Below, one piece after another: positions 57,429 through 64,000 of a stretch of 64,000 bases of DNA (position 1 is its first letter; every line of letters begins with the position of its first letter). The position numbers were made by a program, and so were the translations under genes. The notes below the pieces were generated by a model. That model was not told where the DNA came from and did no database searches. It saw only the letters and a program-made list of their open reading frames with translations. Source of the DNA: an uncultured bacterium (GTDB lineage Bacteria; Patescibacteriota; Saccharimonadia; Saccharimonadales; Saccharimonadaceae); assembly GCA_903832635.1 (NCBI GenBank), contig CAILCF010000005.1, positions 62,001 to 126,000 on the forward strand, read 5' to 3'.

Positions 57429-58623
57429 CTGCGACTTCAGAGCCAAGCGTATCAATTACATATTGTTTTTGTTCTTGAACAGTTGTATTAAATAGTGATT
57501 TGGACAGAGCTATTGATGCATTTTTTAAAAGATAAATCATTGCATTTTTACGAGCAAGCAAATCATTATTTGCCGCTTGGGTCTGTGTCCAATCGTAATG
57601 CATATACGTCGGTGTGAAAGATAATTTTCCGATTGTAATTTTACCACCCGTTTTTGTAATATCAAATGTTGCAATCCCGCCAATTAATTCTTTAATAAGT
57701 AGCTGAGACGACAACATGTTGCCTAATGAATACCATACTATTGTTTTTCCACCATCTTTTCTTGGAATTACCGAAACCTTTTGAAGAACGTGAGGCCCTG
57801 TTCCTATTATCACGTCAGCACCCAGTGAACTAAGTAAATTTGTTTCGTTTTGTTGATCAGAACTGACTGCATTAGAATCTTCGATACCCCAATGCATCGA
57901 AACGATGACTACGTCGGCATTTCCCCGCAAACCTGAAACCAACTTGCGGACCAAAGCTTCATCATGGTAGTTATTGACACTGTAAGCCGGCGTTGAATTG
58001 TTATTATTAAAATCAGCGAACGAAACAAATCCAACCTTAATCCCGTTAACAGTAAATATTCTTAATTTACTCTGTTCAGTTGCGTTTTTATTTGCTCCAC
58101 TAAATGCAAGTGGCTTTAGTTTAGACCAGACATCTATCGTTGCATCTGTGGCGGAAACTCCTTTGTCTCCAATATGATTATTGGCCAAATTGATTAAATT
58201 GCAACCAGCGCCGTTTCGTAAATCGTTTGAAAATTGTGTCGGTGCATTAAATGCTGGATATCCACTAATTCCATACTGTTCTCCCGAACTCAAACCCTCT
58301 TGATTACAAAAGATAATATCCGAACCCTTATAACTTGATTCTATATTTGTAAAATATTTAGAAAAATCATATCCGTCTGGTGTTTTTGCATTATCAATAA
58401 TCGTATCGTGCGCCAACATATCGCCCATTGCTGCAAAATGTATGGTTGGATTGGTAGATTTTGTCTGAACTTGTGTATTTGAAGCGCTGTGATGCATTGA
58501 ATTACTTGGATGTTTATTTTGTATATTGAAGTAAATGAAAATCGCTAGGCATAACAATATTATAAAAATGGAAAGTATTAAAATTCCTAACCGTTTTCTA
58601 TTCAGATTTTTATTTATTTTCAT
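57421..58623 (-). CDS. CapA/PgsA-family protein
   Basis: 400 residues: an N-terminal anchor (about 14-32), then a calcineurin-like PGA_cap domain with AAMGDMLAHDTII, FCNQEGLSSG, LANNHIGDKG and VSMHWGIE, TGPHVLQ, the metal-binding motifs of CapA proteins. The family is linked to poly-gamma-glutamate capsules, but most members have other or unknown roles. The frame extends to 58806, but MKINKNLNRKRLG at 58623, with TATACT eight nucleotides before it, is the likely start. Confidence 0.87.
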   Translation of the reverse strand: MKINKNLNRKRLGILILSIFIILLCLAIFIYFNIQNKHPSNSMHHSASNTQVQTKSTNPTIHFAAMGDMLAHDTIIDNAKTPDGYDFSKYFTNIESSYKGSDIIFCNQEGLSSGEQYGISGYPAFNAPTQFSNDLRNGAGCNLINLANNHIGDKGVSATDATIDVWSKLKPLAFSGANKNATEQSKLRIFTVNGIKVGFVSFADFNNNNSTPAYSVNNYHDEALVRKLVSGLRGNADVVIVSMHWGIEDSNAVSSDQQNETNLLSSLGADVIIGTGPHVLQKVSVIPRKDGGKTIVWYSLGNMLSSQLLIKELIGGIATFDITKTGGKITIGKLSFTPTYMHYDWTQTQAANNDLLARKNAMIYLLKNASIALSKSLFNTTVQEQKQYVIDTLGSEVAVK

Positions 58624-58675
58624 CTTCTGCAAGTATACCAAATGATGAATAAAATTATCATAATGAGCAAAACGC

Positions 58676-58704
58676 TTGAGTTTATCTACAAAATAAGTCA
58701 TACT
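58676..58704 (+). promoter_or_regulatory. Promoter of the 58767 gene
   Basis: TTGAGT (58676-58681), 17-nt spacer, CATACT (58699-58704). Confidence 0.5.
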
Positions 58705-58727
58705 GTTTTCATAAAGCATATGCGTAA

Positions 58728-58743
58728 TTCGCCGTACGGCGAA
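58728..58743 (+). promoter_or_regulatory. Hairpin upstream of the 58767 ribosome binding site
   Basis: TTCGCC-GTAC-GGCGAA followed by GCGATAAAGGAG, on the plus strand. It is the only one of the seven that is not before a ribosomal or rpoA gene. Confidence 0.6.
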
Positions 58744-58766
58744 GCGATAAAGGAGAAAGTACAATA

Positions 58767-59000
58767 ATGGCAACTGCAAAAAAAGCAACAAAAAAGAAAG
58801 TGACACATCGCAAAGTTAAAAAGACCGCAGCGGTAAAGTCATTTAAAATCAGCAAAGAACCAACGCCATTTGTATCTTTTCGAGTAACTGATCAGACGGT
58901 ATACTGGTCAATTCTGTTGATTTTGATTCTTATTTTGGCTCTATGGGTTTTGCAAATCCAAATTAATATTTCAGATGTTCTGAATCAAATTAACCCGTAA
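58767..59000 (+). CDS. Small Lys-rich single-helix membrane protein
   Basis: 77 residues: a very basic, histone-like N-terminus (TAKKATKKKVTHRKVKK), a short conserved-looking middle (PTPFVSFRVTDQTVYWS), one membrane helix, and a short outside tail. AAAGGAG lies about 11 nt before the ATG. The basic part could bind nucleic acid or ribosomes at the membrane; unproved. Family not recognised. Confidence 0.7.
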   Translation: MATAKKATKKKVTHRKVKKTAAVKSFKISKEPTPFVSFRVTDQTVYWSILLILILILALWVLQIQINISDVLNQINP

Positions 59001-59018
59001 CATTGGCAAGGTAATTTT

Positions 59019-59045
59019 AATAACCCCGTAAAATTCGGGGTTATT
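59019..59045. terminator. Bidirectional terminator between the 58767 gene and rpsJ
   Basis: AATAACCCCG (59019-59028) pairs with CGGGGTTATT (59036-59045), AT-rich on both sides, between two convergent genes. Confidence 0.85.
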
Positions 59046-59064
59046 AAATATTTAAAACATTTTC

Positions 59065-59391
59065 TTACATTCGAATTTCAGCATCAACTCCAGCTGGGAG
59101 GCTAAGGTTTTGCAGACTATCAATTGTTTTTGGAGTAGCGTTTGTTATATCAATTAAACGTTTATGAACGCGCATTTCAAATGCTTCACCACCCTTTTTA
59201 TATACGTGCGGTGATTTTACAACCGTAAAAACACTTCGACGAGTTGGCAATGGGACGGGTCCGGAAACACTGGCACCTGTACGAATTGCCGTGTCAATAA
59301 TCTGTTTTGCTGATTGGTCGATTACCTTGTAATCGTACGCTTTTAAGCCTATTCGAATACGCGGGGCTTGTTCTTTTGCTTTTTCTACCAT
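59065..59391 (-). CDS. rpsJ: 30S ribosomal protein S10
   Basis: 108 residues: [20 protein letters not shown] and [38 protein letters not shown]. It is separated from rplC by about 2.7 kb of unrelated genes and ends at a terminator, so it is transcribed alone. ATG at 59391 with AAAGGA before it; two GCCGTACGGC-type hairpins lie in its leader. Confidence 0.96.
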   Translation of the reverse strand: MVEKAKEQAPRIRIGLKAYDYKVIDQSAKQIIDTAIRTGASVSGPVPLPTRRSVFTVVKSPHVYKKGGEAFEMRVHKRLIDITNATPKTIDSLQNLSLPAGVDAEIRM

Positions 59392-59401
59392 TTTTTTCCT
59401 T

Positions 59402-59417
59402 TCCACCGTGCGGCGGA
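59402..59417 (-). promoter_or_regulatory. Hairpin abutting the rpsJ ribosome binding site
   Basis: TCCGCC-GCAC-GGTGGA on the minus strand, then AAGGA. Confidence 0.6.
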
Positions 59418-59447
59418 TGTTATATCGTAACCTCTTTTATTGACCAG

Positions 59448-59516
59448 TTAGCCGTACGGCGAATTTTCTGCAACAATCGAGTTCTCGATATCATTAATAA
59501 TATGTTTCAAATTATA
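59448..59516 (-). promoter_or_regulatory. Extended -10 promoter and leader hairpins of rpsJ
   Basis: TGT-TATAAT (-10 at 59511-59516); start near 59504. The leader has ATCGAG-AA-CTCGAT (about 59477-59490) and a second GCCGTACGGC hairpin (59448-59463, one arm mismatch). Confidence 0.5.
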
Positions 59517-59540
59517 ACATCAAATTTACAACAAAGAAAG

Positions 59541-59562
59541 TGGGCATTTTATCGAGTGCCCA
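59541..59562 (-). terminator. Hairpin after the GC-rich island
   Basis: TGGGCA (59541-59546) pairs with TGCCCA (59557-59562); a weak T-rich tract follows on the minus strand. Confidence 0.35.
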
Positions 59563-59583
59563 GCTCGTGTTGCCGAAGTCAGC

Positions 59584-59850
59584 TTACGCTGTCTGGGGGA
59601 TTCGGTCTCTCAACCTGCAGGCATTGTAGGGGCAGATTCTGCCGTATTGGCAGTTGACGCAATTTCTGCTCTTTTTTATCCTGCAGTGGCTCATGAAGAA
59701 TGCGTGAAACTCCCGATGGCAATCAATGTGCGAGGGCACCTTCTTGTTCGCCCGTCGGGTTCTTTTAAACTTCTTGCGAGGGAACCAAAGATGGTGTTTG
59801 TTTCCTGTTTCAGGCTCCAGGTAACCATGACAGAATGCACACTGCGCCAC
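59584..59850 (-). CDS. HNH-like zinc-binding protein in GC-rich island
   Basis: 88 residues. CAFCHGYLEPETGNKHHLWF and SHIDCHREFHAFF give the CxxC...HH...CHxxFH pattern of small HNH-like proteins. CVNCQYGRICPYNAC adds another cysteine cluster. Start GTG at 59850, with AAGGAG five nucleotides upstream. G+C-rich, unlike its flanks. Nuclease activity is only a possibility. Confidence 0.6.
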   Translation of the reverse strand: MAQCAFCHGYLEPETGNKHHLWFPRKKFKRTRRANKKVPSHIDCHREFHAFFMSHCRIKKSRNCVNCQYGRICPYNACRLRDRIPQTA

Positions 59851-59859
59851 ATTGGCTCC

Positions 59860-60111
59860 TTAATGGATTTTGCTGTGTTTTCCATTTCGATATGCCCATG
59901 TGAACTTGCCGATGACGATGGTATCGTCGGTCCTGGTGACACTGCAAGTGTCGCCAAATACAATCTGACCGATTTCGAAAAAGGCGGGTACCATGTCATC
60001 CATGATCTCGTCGTCCGAAATACATTCTTGGTCTGTGAGGACACAGACTGTCTCATAGTGCTTGTCATCCCAACCCTCGCACATGATCTCGTCTACGAGA
60101 GTTTTCTTCAT
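59860..60111 (-). CDS. Acidic hypothetical protein in GC-rich island
   Basis: 83 residues, acidic (LTDQECISDDEIMDDM), beta-rich end (TDDTIVIGKFTWAYRNG). Not recognised. Its ATG at 60111 overlaps the stop of a 16-codon leader ORF (ATGA) and has no ribosome site of its own, so it is translated by coupling. It is followed after 9 bp by the HNH-like gene. Confidence 0.55.
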   Translation of the reverse strand: MKKTLVDEIMCEGWDDKHYETVCVLTDQECISDDEIMDDMVPAFFEIGQIVFGDTCSVTRTDDTIVIGKFTWAYRNGKHSKIH

Positions 60112-60158
60112 GACACGACTGCCCGGTGCTGATCTGGTGCGTTTTCGCGCAAAACCAT
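60108..60158 (-). CDS. 16-codon leader ORF of the GC-rich island
   Basis: Encodes MVLRENAPDQHRAVVS. GGAGG lies seven nucleotides before the ATG at 60158, and the stop overlaps the next ATG. It probably delivers ribosomes to the downstream gene; the peptide itself may have no role. Confidence 0.5.
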   Translation of the reverse strand: MVLRENAPDQHRAVVS

Positions 60159-60214
60159 TTCTGGGCCTCCGTTGTTGAGTTTTTAAAAAACCTTTACCCT
60201 CATTGCTTCTAGGC

Positions 60215-60250
60215 AAAGATAAGGTTCATAGAACTATGGACTTTATCTTT
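60215..60250 (-). terminator. 36-nt near-perfect hairpin in the leader of the GC-rich island
   Basis: 60215-60231 pairs with 60234-60250 (17-bp arms, two G-U pairs on one strand, 2-nt loop). It follows the 60284 gene, so it may terminate it. It also lies downstream of a promoter inside that gene, so it could attenuate the island. Confidence 0.6.
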
Positions 60251-60267
60251 AGCCATAAACTAGTTTC

Positions 60268-60296
60268 AGTATATTGGTTGTCATTATTTATTGCAA
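60268..60296 (-). promoter_or_regulatory. Promoter of the GC-rich island
   Basis: TTGCAA (60291-60296), 17-nt spacer, TATACT (60268-60273); it overlaps the last codons of the 60284 gene. Confidence 0.55.
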
Positions 60297-61081
60297 CCGA
60301 TTGACAATCCGATACCCGTTGCCGCGTTTCTATCACCCCTAGACCAACCCAAACCAATTTGTCCGGTTGCGCTAGTATGTACAATCGCCAGTGCTGAACC
60401 ACCCATAATTTTTTTTCGTCCAAGATCTGGAATTATCATAATTCCCAATGGGGTTTCAACCTTTTCTCCCTTGATTCGTCGTTGTAGTGTTAACATTGCA
60501 TAACTGGCAACATCAATAGAAAACATATCAAAGCCCTGATTTTCCATTTCAAACTGATTTTGACTGACCTTAAAAGCATCTGTTTGGGTTTCTTTATCTT
60601 TTTCACTGTCGTCTTCCTTCGTATTTTGCTTGTCAAAAGGCATATTTACAAAGTGTACGAATGGGAACATGGCATTTTCCCCATCCGATAATGCCAGCCG
60701 CGATTGACCGGATAAATCACTTATATCCGTGACGATTTTTTGGCGCCGTCCCATGCCCATTAGTGTATGACTAATATCCTTAGCCCCATGTGTCCAATGG
60801 GTTTTGTGCCAAACTGAGAAACTGGGATATTTTTGTCCATTAAATATTTGGCTATCCATTATATCCAGCAATTTTCTAAGTTGATAATCATTTTCAAGTG
60901 GTAAATGGACGAATGGTTCGCCAGGATGAGGTTGGCTTTCAATCAGTTGCGTATAGTCATTTTTCAATACTTCGGAAAGAATTTCTTTGTCTTTGGCAAT
61001 TTCCAAACTAAGTATTGATAGTGCTTCGACTGAAACAGCAACAGATTCAGGGATATTTACCTCTTTAAAATTTTCATACAT
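60284..61081 (-). CDS. Hypothetical protein between tuf and rpsJ
   Basis: 265 residues, soluble. A late segment (PLGIMIIPDLGRKKIMGGSA, then GQIGLGWSRGDRNAATGIGL) looks like a beta-rich domain with Gly turns. An acidic loop rich in Asp/Glu/Lys lies near residue 150. No family recognised. AGGT lies six nucleotides before the ATG. It is separated from tuf by the tuf terminator. Confidence 0.7.
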   Translation of the reverse strand: MYENFKEVNIPESVAVSVEALSILSLEIAKDKEILSEVLKNDYTQLIESQPHPGEPFVHLPLENDYQLRKLLDIMDSQIFNGQKYPSFSVWHKTHWTHGAKDISHTLMGMGRRQKIVTDISDLSGQSRLALSDGENAMFPFVHFVNMPFDKQNTKEDDSEKDKETQTDAFKVSQNQFEMENQGFDMFSIDVASYAMLTLQRRIKGEKVETPLGIMIIPDLGRKKIMGGSALAIVHTSATGQIGLGWSRGDRNAATGIGLSIGCNK

Positions 61082-61132
61082 TCGTTGACCTATTTTACAT
61101 GATTAAATATTTATGTCAAAATAATCTTATAC

Positions 61133-61164
61133 AAAAATACCTCCGATTTTCAGGAGGTATTTTT
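61133..61164 (-). terminator. Terminator of tuf
   Basis: AAAAATACCTCC (61133-61144) pairs with GGAGGTATTTTT (61153-61164), 12 bp, T-run on the minus strand; symmetrical, so possibly bidirectional. Confidence 0.9.
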
Positions 61165-61180
61165 GTATCAAAAACAAATT

Positions 61181-62362
61181 TTATTTGATAACTTTGGTTA
61201 CAACACCGGCACCGACGGTTTTACCACCTTCACGAATAGCAAAGGTCAAACCTTTTTCCATTGCGATCGGCGCAAGTAACTTTACAGTGAAAGTGACTGT
61301 GTCTCCAGGGATGACAAGTTCTTTGTCGGCTGGAAGTTCAACTTCACCTGTTACGTCGGTTGTTCGGAAGTAGAATTGAGGTTTGTAGCCTTTTGAAAAT
61401 GGAGTGTGTCGTCCACCCTCTTCTTTTTTAAGGATATAAACTTCTGCATCGAATTCGGTATGTGGTGTTAGGCTGCCTGGTTTGACAACAACTTGACCGC
61501 GTTCAATCTGTTCACGTTCAATACCACGAAGCAAAACACCGGCATTATCGCCTGCTTGGCCTTGGTCAAGATTCTTTTTGAAAGCTTCGATTCCGGTAAC
61601 TACAGAGTTTTGAGTTGGTCGGATACCAACAATTTCAACTGGATCGTTAAGTTTAATAACGCCTTGTTCAATACGACCGGTTGCAACTGTTCCGCGTCCC
61701 TTGATTGAGAAAACGTCCTCAATCGGCATTAGGAATGGTTTGTCTAGGTCACGAACTGGGTCAGGAATGTAATCATCCATAGCCTTGACAAGCTCCATAA
61801 TCGAATCTTCGTCCTTTTCACTGCCTTCTAGGGCTTTAGTTGCAGAACCTTTGATTATTGGAGCGTTTTCGTCAAATCCGTTTTTAGCCAATAGTTCACG
61901 AATATCCATTTCAACAAGTTCGACTAGTTCTGGGTCAGCTAGGTCCATCTTGTTTAGATAAACAATGATTTTTGGTACACCGACTTGGTGAGCCAACAGA
62001 ACATGTTCGCGTGTTTGAGGTAATGGTCCGTCATTAGCTGCAACTACTAAAATTGCACCATCAATTTGGGCAGCACCGGTAATCATGTTTTTAATGTAGT
62101 CAGCGTGTCCTGGCATATCAACATGGGCATAGTGACGCTTTTCAGATTCGTATTCTTGATGTGAAGTAGCAATCGTAATTCCACGAGCTTTTTCCTCTGG
62201 TGCGTTATCAATTTGGTCGAAAGCGACTTCTTTGTTAACTGGGCTTGGTAGCCTTTTAGCCAAAACTTTTGTGATAGCTGCAGTTAAAGTTGTTTTACCG
62301 TGGTCAACGTGACCCATTGTGCCAACATTAACATGAGGCTTGGTTCGATCAAAATCTGCCAT
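61181..62362 (-). CDS. tuf: Elongation factor Tu
   Basis: 393 residues. GTPase motifs GHVDHGKTT (G1), DMPGH (G3), NKMD (G4) and GSATKALEG (G5 region), then domains 2 and 3 ending [15 protein letters not shown]. It delivers aminoacyl-tRNA to the ribosome. Doc-type toxins target EF-Tu in other bacteria. Start ATG at 62362 with AAAGGAG upstream and a GTTCG...CGAAC hairpin next to it. Confidence 0.98.
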   Translation of the reverse strand: MADFDRTKPHVNVGTMGHVDHGKTTLTAAITKVLAKRLPSPVNKEVAFDQIDNAPEEKARGITIATSHQEYESEKRHYAHVDMPGHADYIKNMITGAAQIDGAILVVAANDGPLPQTREHVLLAHQVGVPKIIVYLNKMDLADPELVELVEMDIRELLAKNGFDENAPIIKGSATKALEGSEKDEDSIMELVKAMDDYIPDPVRDLDKPFLMPIEDVFSIKGRGTVATGRIEQGVIKLNDPVEIVGIRPTQNSVVTGIEAFKKNLDQGQAGDNAGVLLRGIEREQIERGQVVVKPGSLTPHTEFDAEVYILKKEEGGRHTPFSKGYKPQFYFRTTDVTGEVELPADKELVIPGDTVTFTVKLLAPIAMEKGLTFAIREGGKTVGAGVVTKVIK

Positions 62363-62442
62363 TATTTTTTCTCCTTTCGCGTTCGCCTTTTACGAACAGC
62401 GGAATTAAATTTTTCTTGACGAGAGTAATATTACTTCACGAC

Positions 62443-62482
62443 GTATATCTGTCATTATACAGATATTTGTACACTTCGTAAA
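62443..62482 (-). promoter_or_regulatory. Promoter of tuf, overlapping a hairpin after fusA
   Basis: TTTACG (62477-62482), 17-nt spacer, TATAAT (62454-62459). The -10 sits in the loop of ATATCTGT/ACAGATAT (about 62445-62466), which may be the fusA terminator. Confidence 0.7.
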
Positions 62483-62495
62483 GCTATTTTTTAAA

Positions 62496-64000
62496 TTACT
62501 TACTGGATCGTTTTTCGACGATTTCTTTGGCAACATTTGGTGGAACTTCCTCATACTTTGCAAGCTCCATTGTACTGGCTGCACGTCCTTGGCTCATTGA
62601 TCGGATATCGTTGGTGTATCCAAACATATTTGCCAGTGGGACAAGAGCTTTGATTAACTTTGCACCACCAGCCAGGTCGTCCATAGATTCGATTCGTCCT
62701 CTTCTGGAGTTTAAATCACCGATAACATCACCCATAAATTCCTCTGGGGTTGTGACTTCAACCTGCATAATTGGCTCGAGTAAGATTGGTTTGGCTTGTT
62801 TAATACCATCGCGTGTAGCTGTACTACCTGCTAATTTAAAGGCTAGCTCAGACGAGTCCACATCGTGATAACTGCCGTCGTGAAGCGTTGCTTTGACATC
62901 AACAACCGGATATCCGGCAATGACACCTCCATCTAGGGTTTCACGAACGCCGGCTTCAACCGGTTTGCGATATTCTTGAGGTACAACTCCACCTTTAATT
63001 TCATCAATAAAGACAAAGCCTTTGCCCGGTTCGTTTGGCTCGAATTTAATCCATACATCACCGTATTGACCTCGACCACCGGATTGTTTGATGTGTTTTC
63101 CTTGTACATCTGATGTACCCTTGATTGATTCACGAAAAGCAACTTGAGGTTCACCAATGTTTGCTTCAACTTTGAATTCGCGTTTCATCCTATCAATTAA
63201 AATATCAAGATGAAGTTCACCCATTCCCGACATAATTGTTTGACCTGTTTCGTCATCAGTATGAATTCGGAAAGTTGGGTCTTCTTCGGCTAGACGCTGC
63301 AAGGCAATACCCATTTTTTCTTGATCTGATTTGGTCTTTGGTTCGACTGCAATTGAAACTGGAGGTTCCGGGAAAGTAATTGATTCTAAAATAATTGGAT
63401 GAGAAACGTCGGACAATGTTGCACCTGTATATGTATCCTTCAAGCCAACCACGGCAGCAATATCTCCGGCACCAATTGATTCAATATCAATACGTTTGTC
63501 AGCGTGCATACGTACAATTCGTCCGACACGTTCTTTGTTACCGGTTGTCGTATTCAATACATACGAACCGGCGGTCATAACACCACTGTAAACTCGTACA
63601 AAAATTAATTTTCCTATAAATGGGTCGGTAGCAACCTTGAAAGCAATACTTGATAGTGGTTCTTTTTCATCCGGTTTACGCTGGATTTCATCACCGGTTT
63701 TAGGATTTTGACCCCAAATAGCTTCGACATCAAGTGGTGAAGGCAGATAGTCAACCCCCAAATCCAATACTTTTTCAACAATTACACCACGTCCATCACC
63801 ACCTGTTACCAAATAGAAGTCACCGGCAAGGACACGTTTTCGCAAAGCGACAATCAGTTCTGGTATAGTGATTGAATCTTCACCTTTTTCAAGAAATCGC
63901 TCGAATAGTTCGTCATCGGCTTCGACAGCCGCTTCAACTAATAAACTACGGGCATGTTTAGCTTTTTCCAACATATCAGCTGGAATTTCACCTACGGTTA
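62496..64000 (-). CDS. fusA: Elongation factor G, N-terminus beyond window
   Basis: About 501 residues are visible, the C-terminal two thirds. They cover the end of the G domain (TVGEIPADMLEKAKHARSLL), domain II, domain III (ALQRLAEEDPTFRIHTDDET), IV (GGRGQYGDVWIKFEPNEPGK), and V (PLANMFGYTNDIRSMSQGRA). It moves tRNAs during translocation. The frame continues past 64000; the GTPase P-loop is not in view. Confidence 0.97.
   Translation of the reverse strand, partial: TVGEIPADMLEKAKHARSLLVEAAVEADDELFERFLEKGEDSITIPELIVALRKRVLAGDFYLVTGGDGRGVIVEKVLDLGVDYLPSPLDVEAIWGQNPKTGDEIQRKPDEKEPLSSIAFKVATDPFIGKLIFVRVYSGVMTAGSYVLNTTTGNKERVGRIVRMHADKRIDIESIGAGDIAAVVGLKDTYTGATLSDVSHPIILESITFPEPPVSIAVEPKTKSDQEKMGIALQRLAEEDPTFRIHTDDETGQTIMSGMGELHLDILIDRMKREFKVEANIGEPQVAFRESIKGTSDVQGKHIKQSGGRGQYGDVWIKFEPNEPGKGFVFIDEIKGGVVPQEYRKPVEAGVRETLDGGVIAGYPVVDVKATLHDGSYHDVDSSELAFKLAGSTATRDGIKQAKPILLEPIMQVEVTTPEEFMGDVIGDLNSRRGRIESMDDLAGGAKLIKALVPLANMFGYTNDIRSMSQGRAASTMELAKYEEVPPNVAKEIVEKRSSK

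Noticed and set aside
59647-60132. 161-codon rightward ORF in the GC-rich island
   Set aside because: No ribosome site or motif; the leftward genes have coupled starts and an HNH-like cysteine pattern.
1-64000. UGA recoding as in Gracilibacteria/Absconditabacteria
   Set aside because: UGA ends several genes at the expected place (for example 13380 and 30860) and is not found inside conserved proteins.

Overview
The window looks like part of the chromosome of a Candidatus Saccharibacteria (TM7) member or a close Patescibacteria relative. The evidence is an AT-rich sequence, tightly packed genes, the usual meaning of UGA as stop, and a ribosomal gene set lacking rpmD (L30) between rpsE and rplO. 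adk and map are also missing between secY and infA. S4, S14, L33 and L36 are all cysteine-free, and an alpha-glucan operon (GT, GH57, GH15) is present. This placement is inference from gene content; no 16S gene is in the window.

Layout. 0-2.9 kb: secE-nusG-rplK-rplA and a nucleotidyltransferase, reading left from a clear promoter at 2940-2968. 3-14.3 kb: sensor kinase, metallopeptidase, small kinase, NRAMP-like transporter, diguanylate cyclase, ABC exporter, CaCA exchanger, phosphoesterase, VIT transporter and small membrane proteins. 14.5-17.3 kb: small orphan genes, including a DUF6879 protein and a gene that needs a -1 frameshift. 17.3-29.5 kb: an accessory region in which nearly every gene or small operon is bounded by a degenerate, directly repeated copy of the 3' end of tRNA-Trp, with the intact tRNA-Trp gene at the right end (29420-29494). 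Its cargo is a Doc/HTH toxin-antitoxin pair, two PLD-like proteins, two MacB-like ABC systems, a NUDIX protein, a radical-SAM/SPASM enzyme with a newly noticed 53-residue precursor peptide, and a nucleoside phosphorylase. 29.6-34.8 kb: alpha-glucan operon. 35-42 kb: housekeeping genes, three more tRNAs (Thr-GGT, Thr-TGT, Tyr-GTA), a LAGLIDADG-like ORF that runs into a tRNA gene, and a GC-rich orphan gene. 42-56.4 kb: one long leftward ribosomal supercluster (rplC to rpsI, with secY, infA and rpoA). 56.5-60.3 kb: VanY-like peptidase, CapA-like protein and a GC-rich three-ORF island, lying on either side of a detached rpsJ. 60.3-64 kb: hypothetical protein, tuf and the 3' two thirds of fusA.

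Two start-site styles coexist. Operonic housekeeping genes have Shine-Dalgarno sequences, several directly preceded by a GCCGTACGGC-type hairpin. Many monocistronic or first genes instead have a -10 box ending only 6-7 nt before the start codon, which predicts leaderless mRNAs. The most interesting system is the tRNA-Trp-anchored repeat array: cargo genes mostly point the same way and end just before a repeat, as in integron cassettes, yet no recombinase is visible here.
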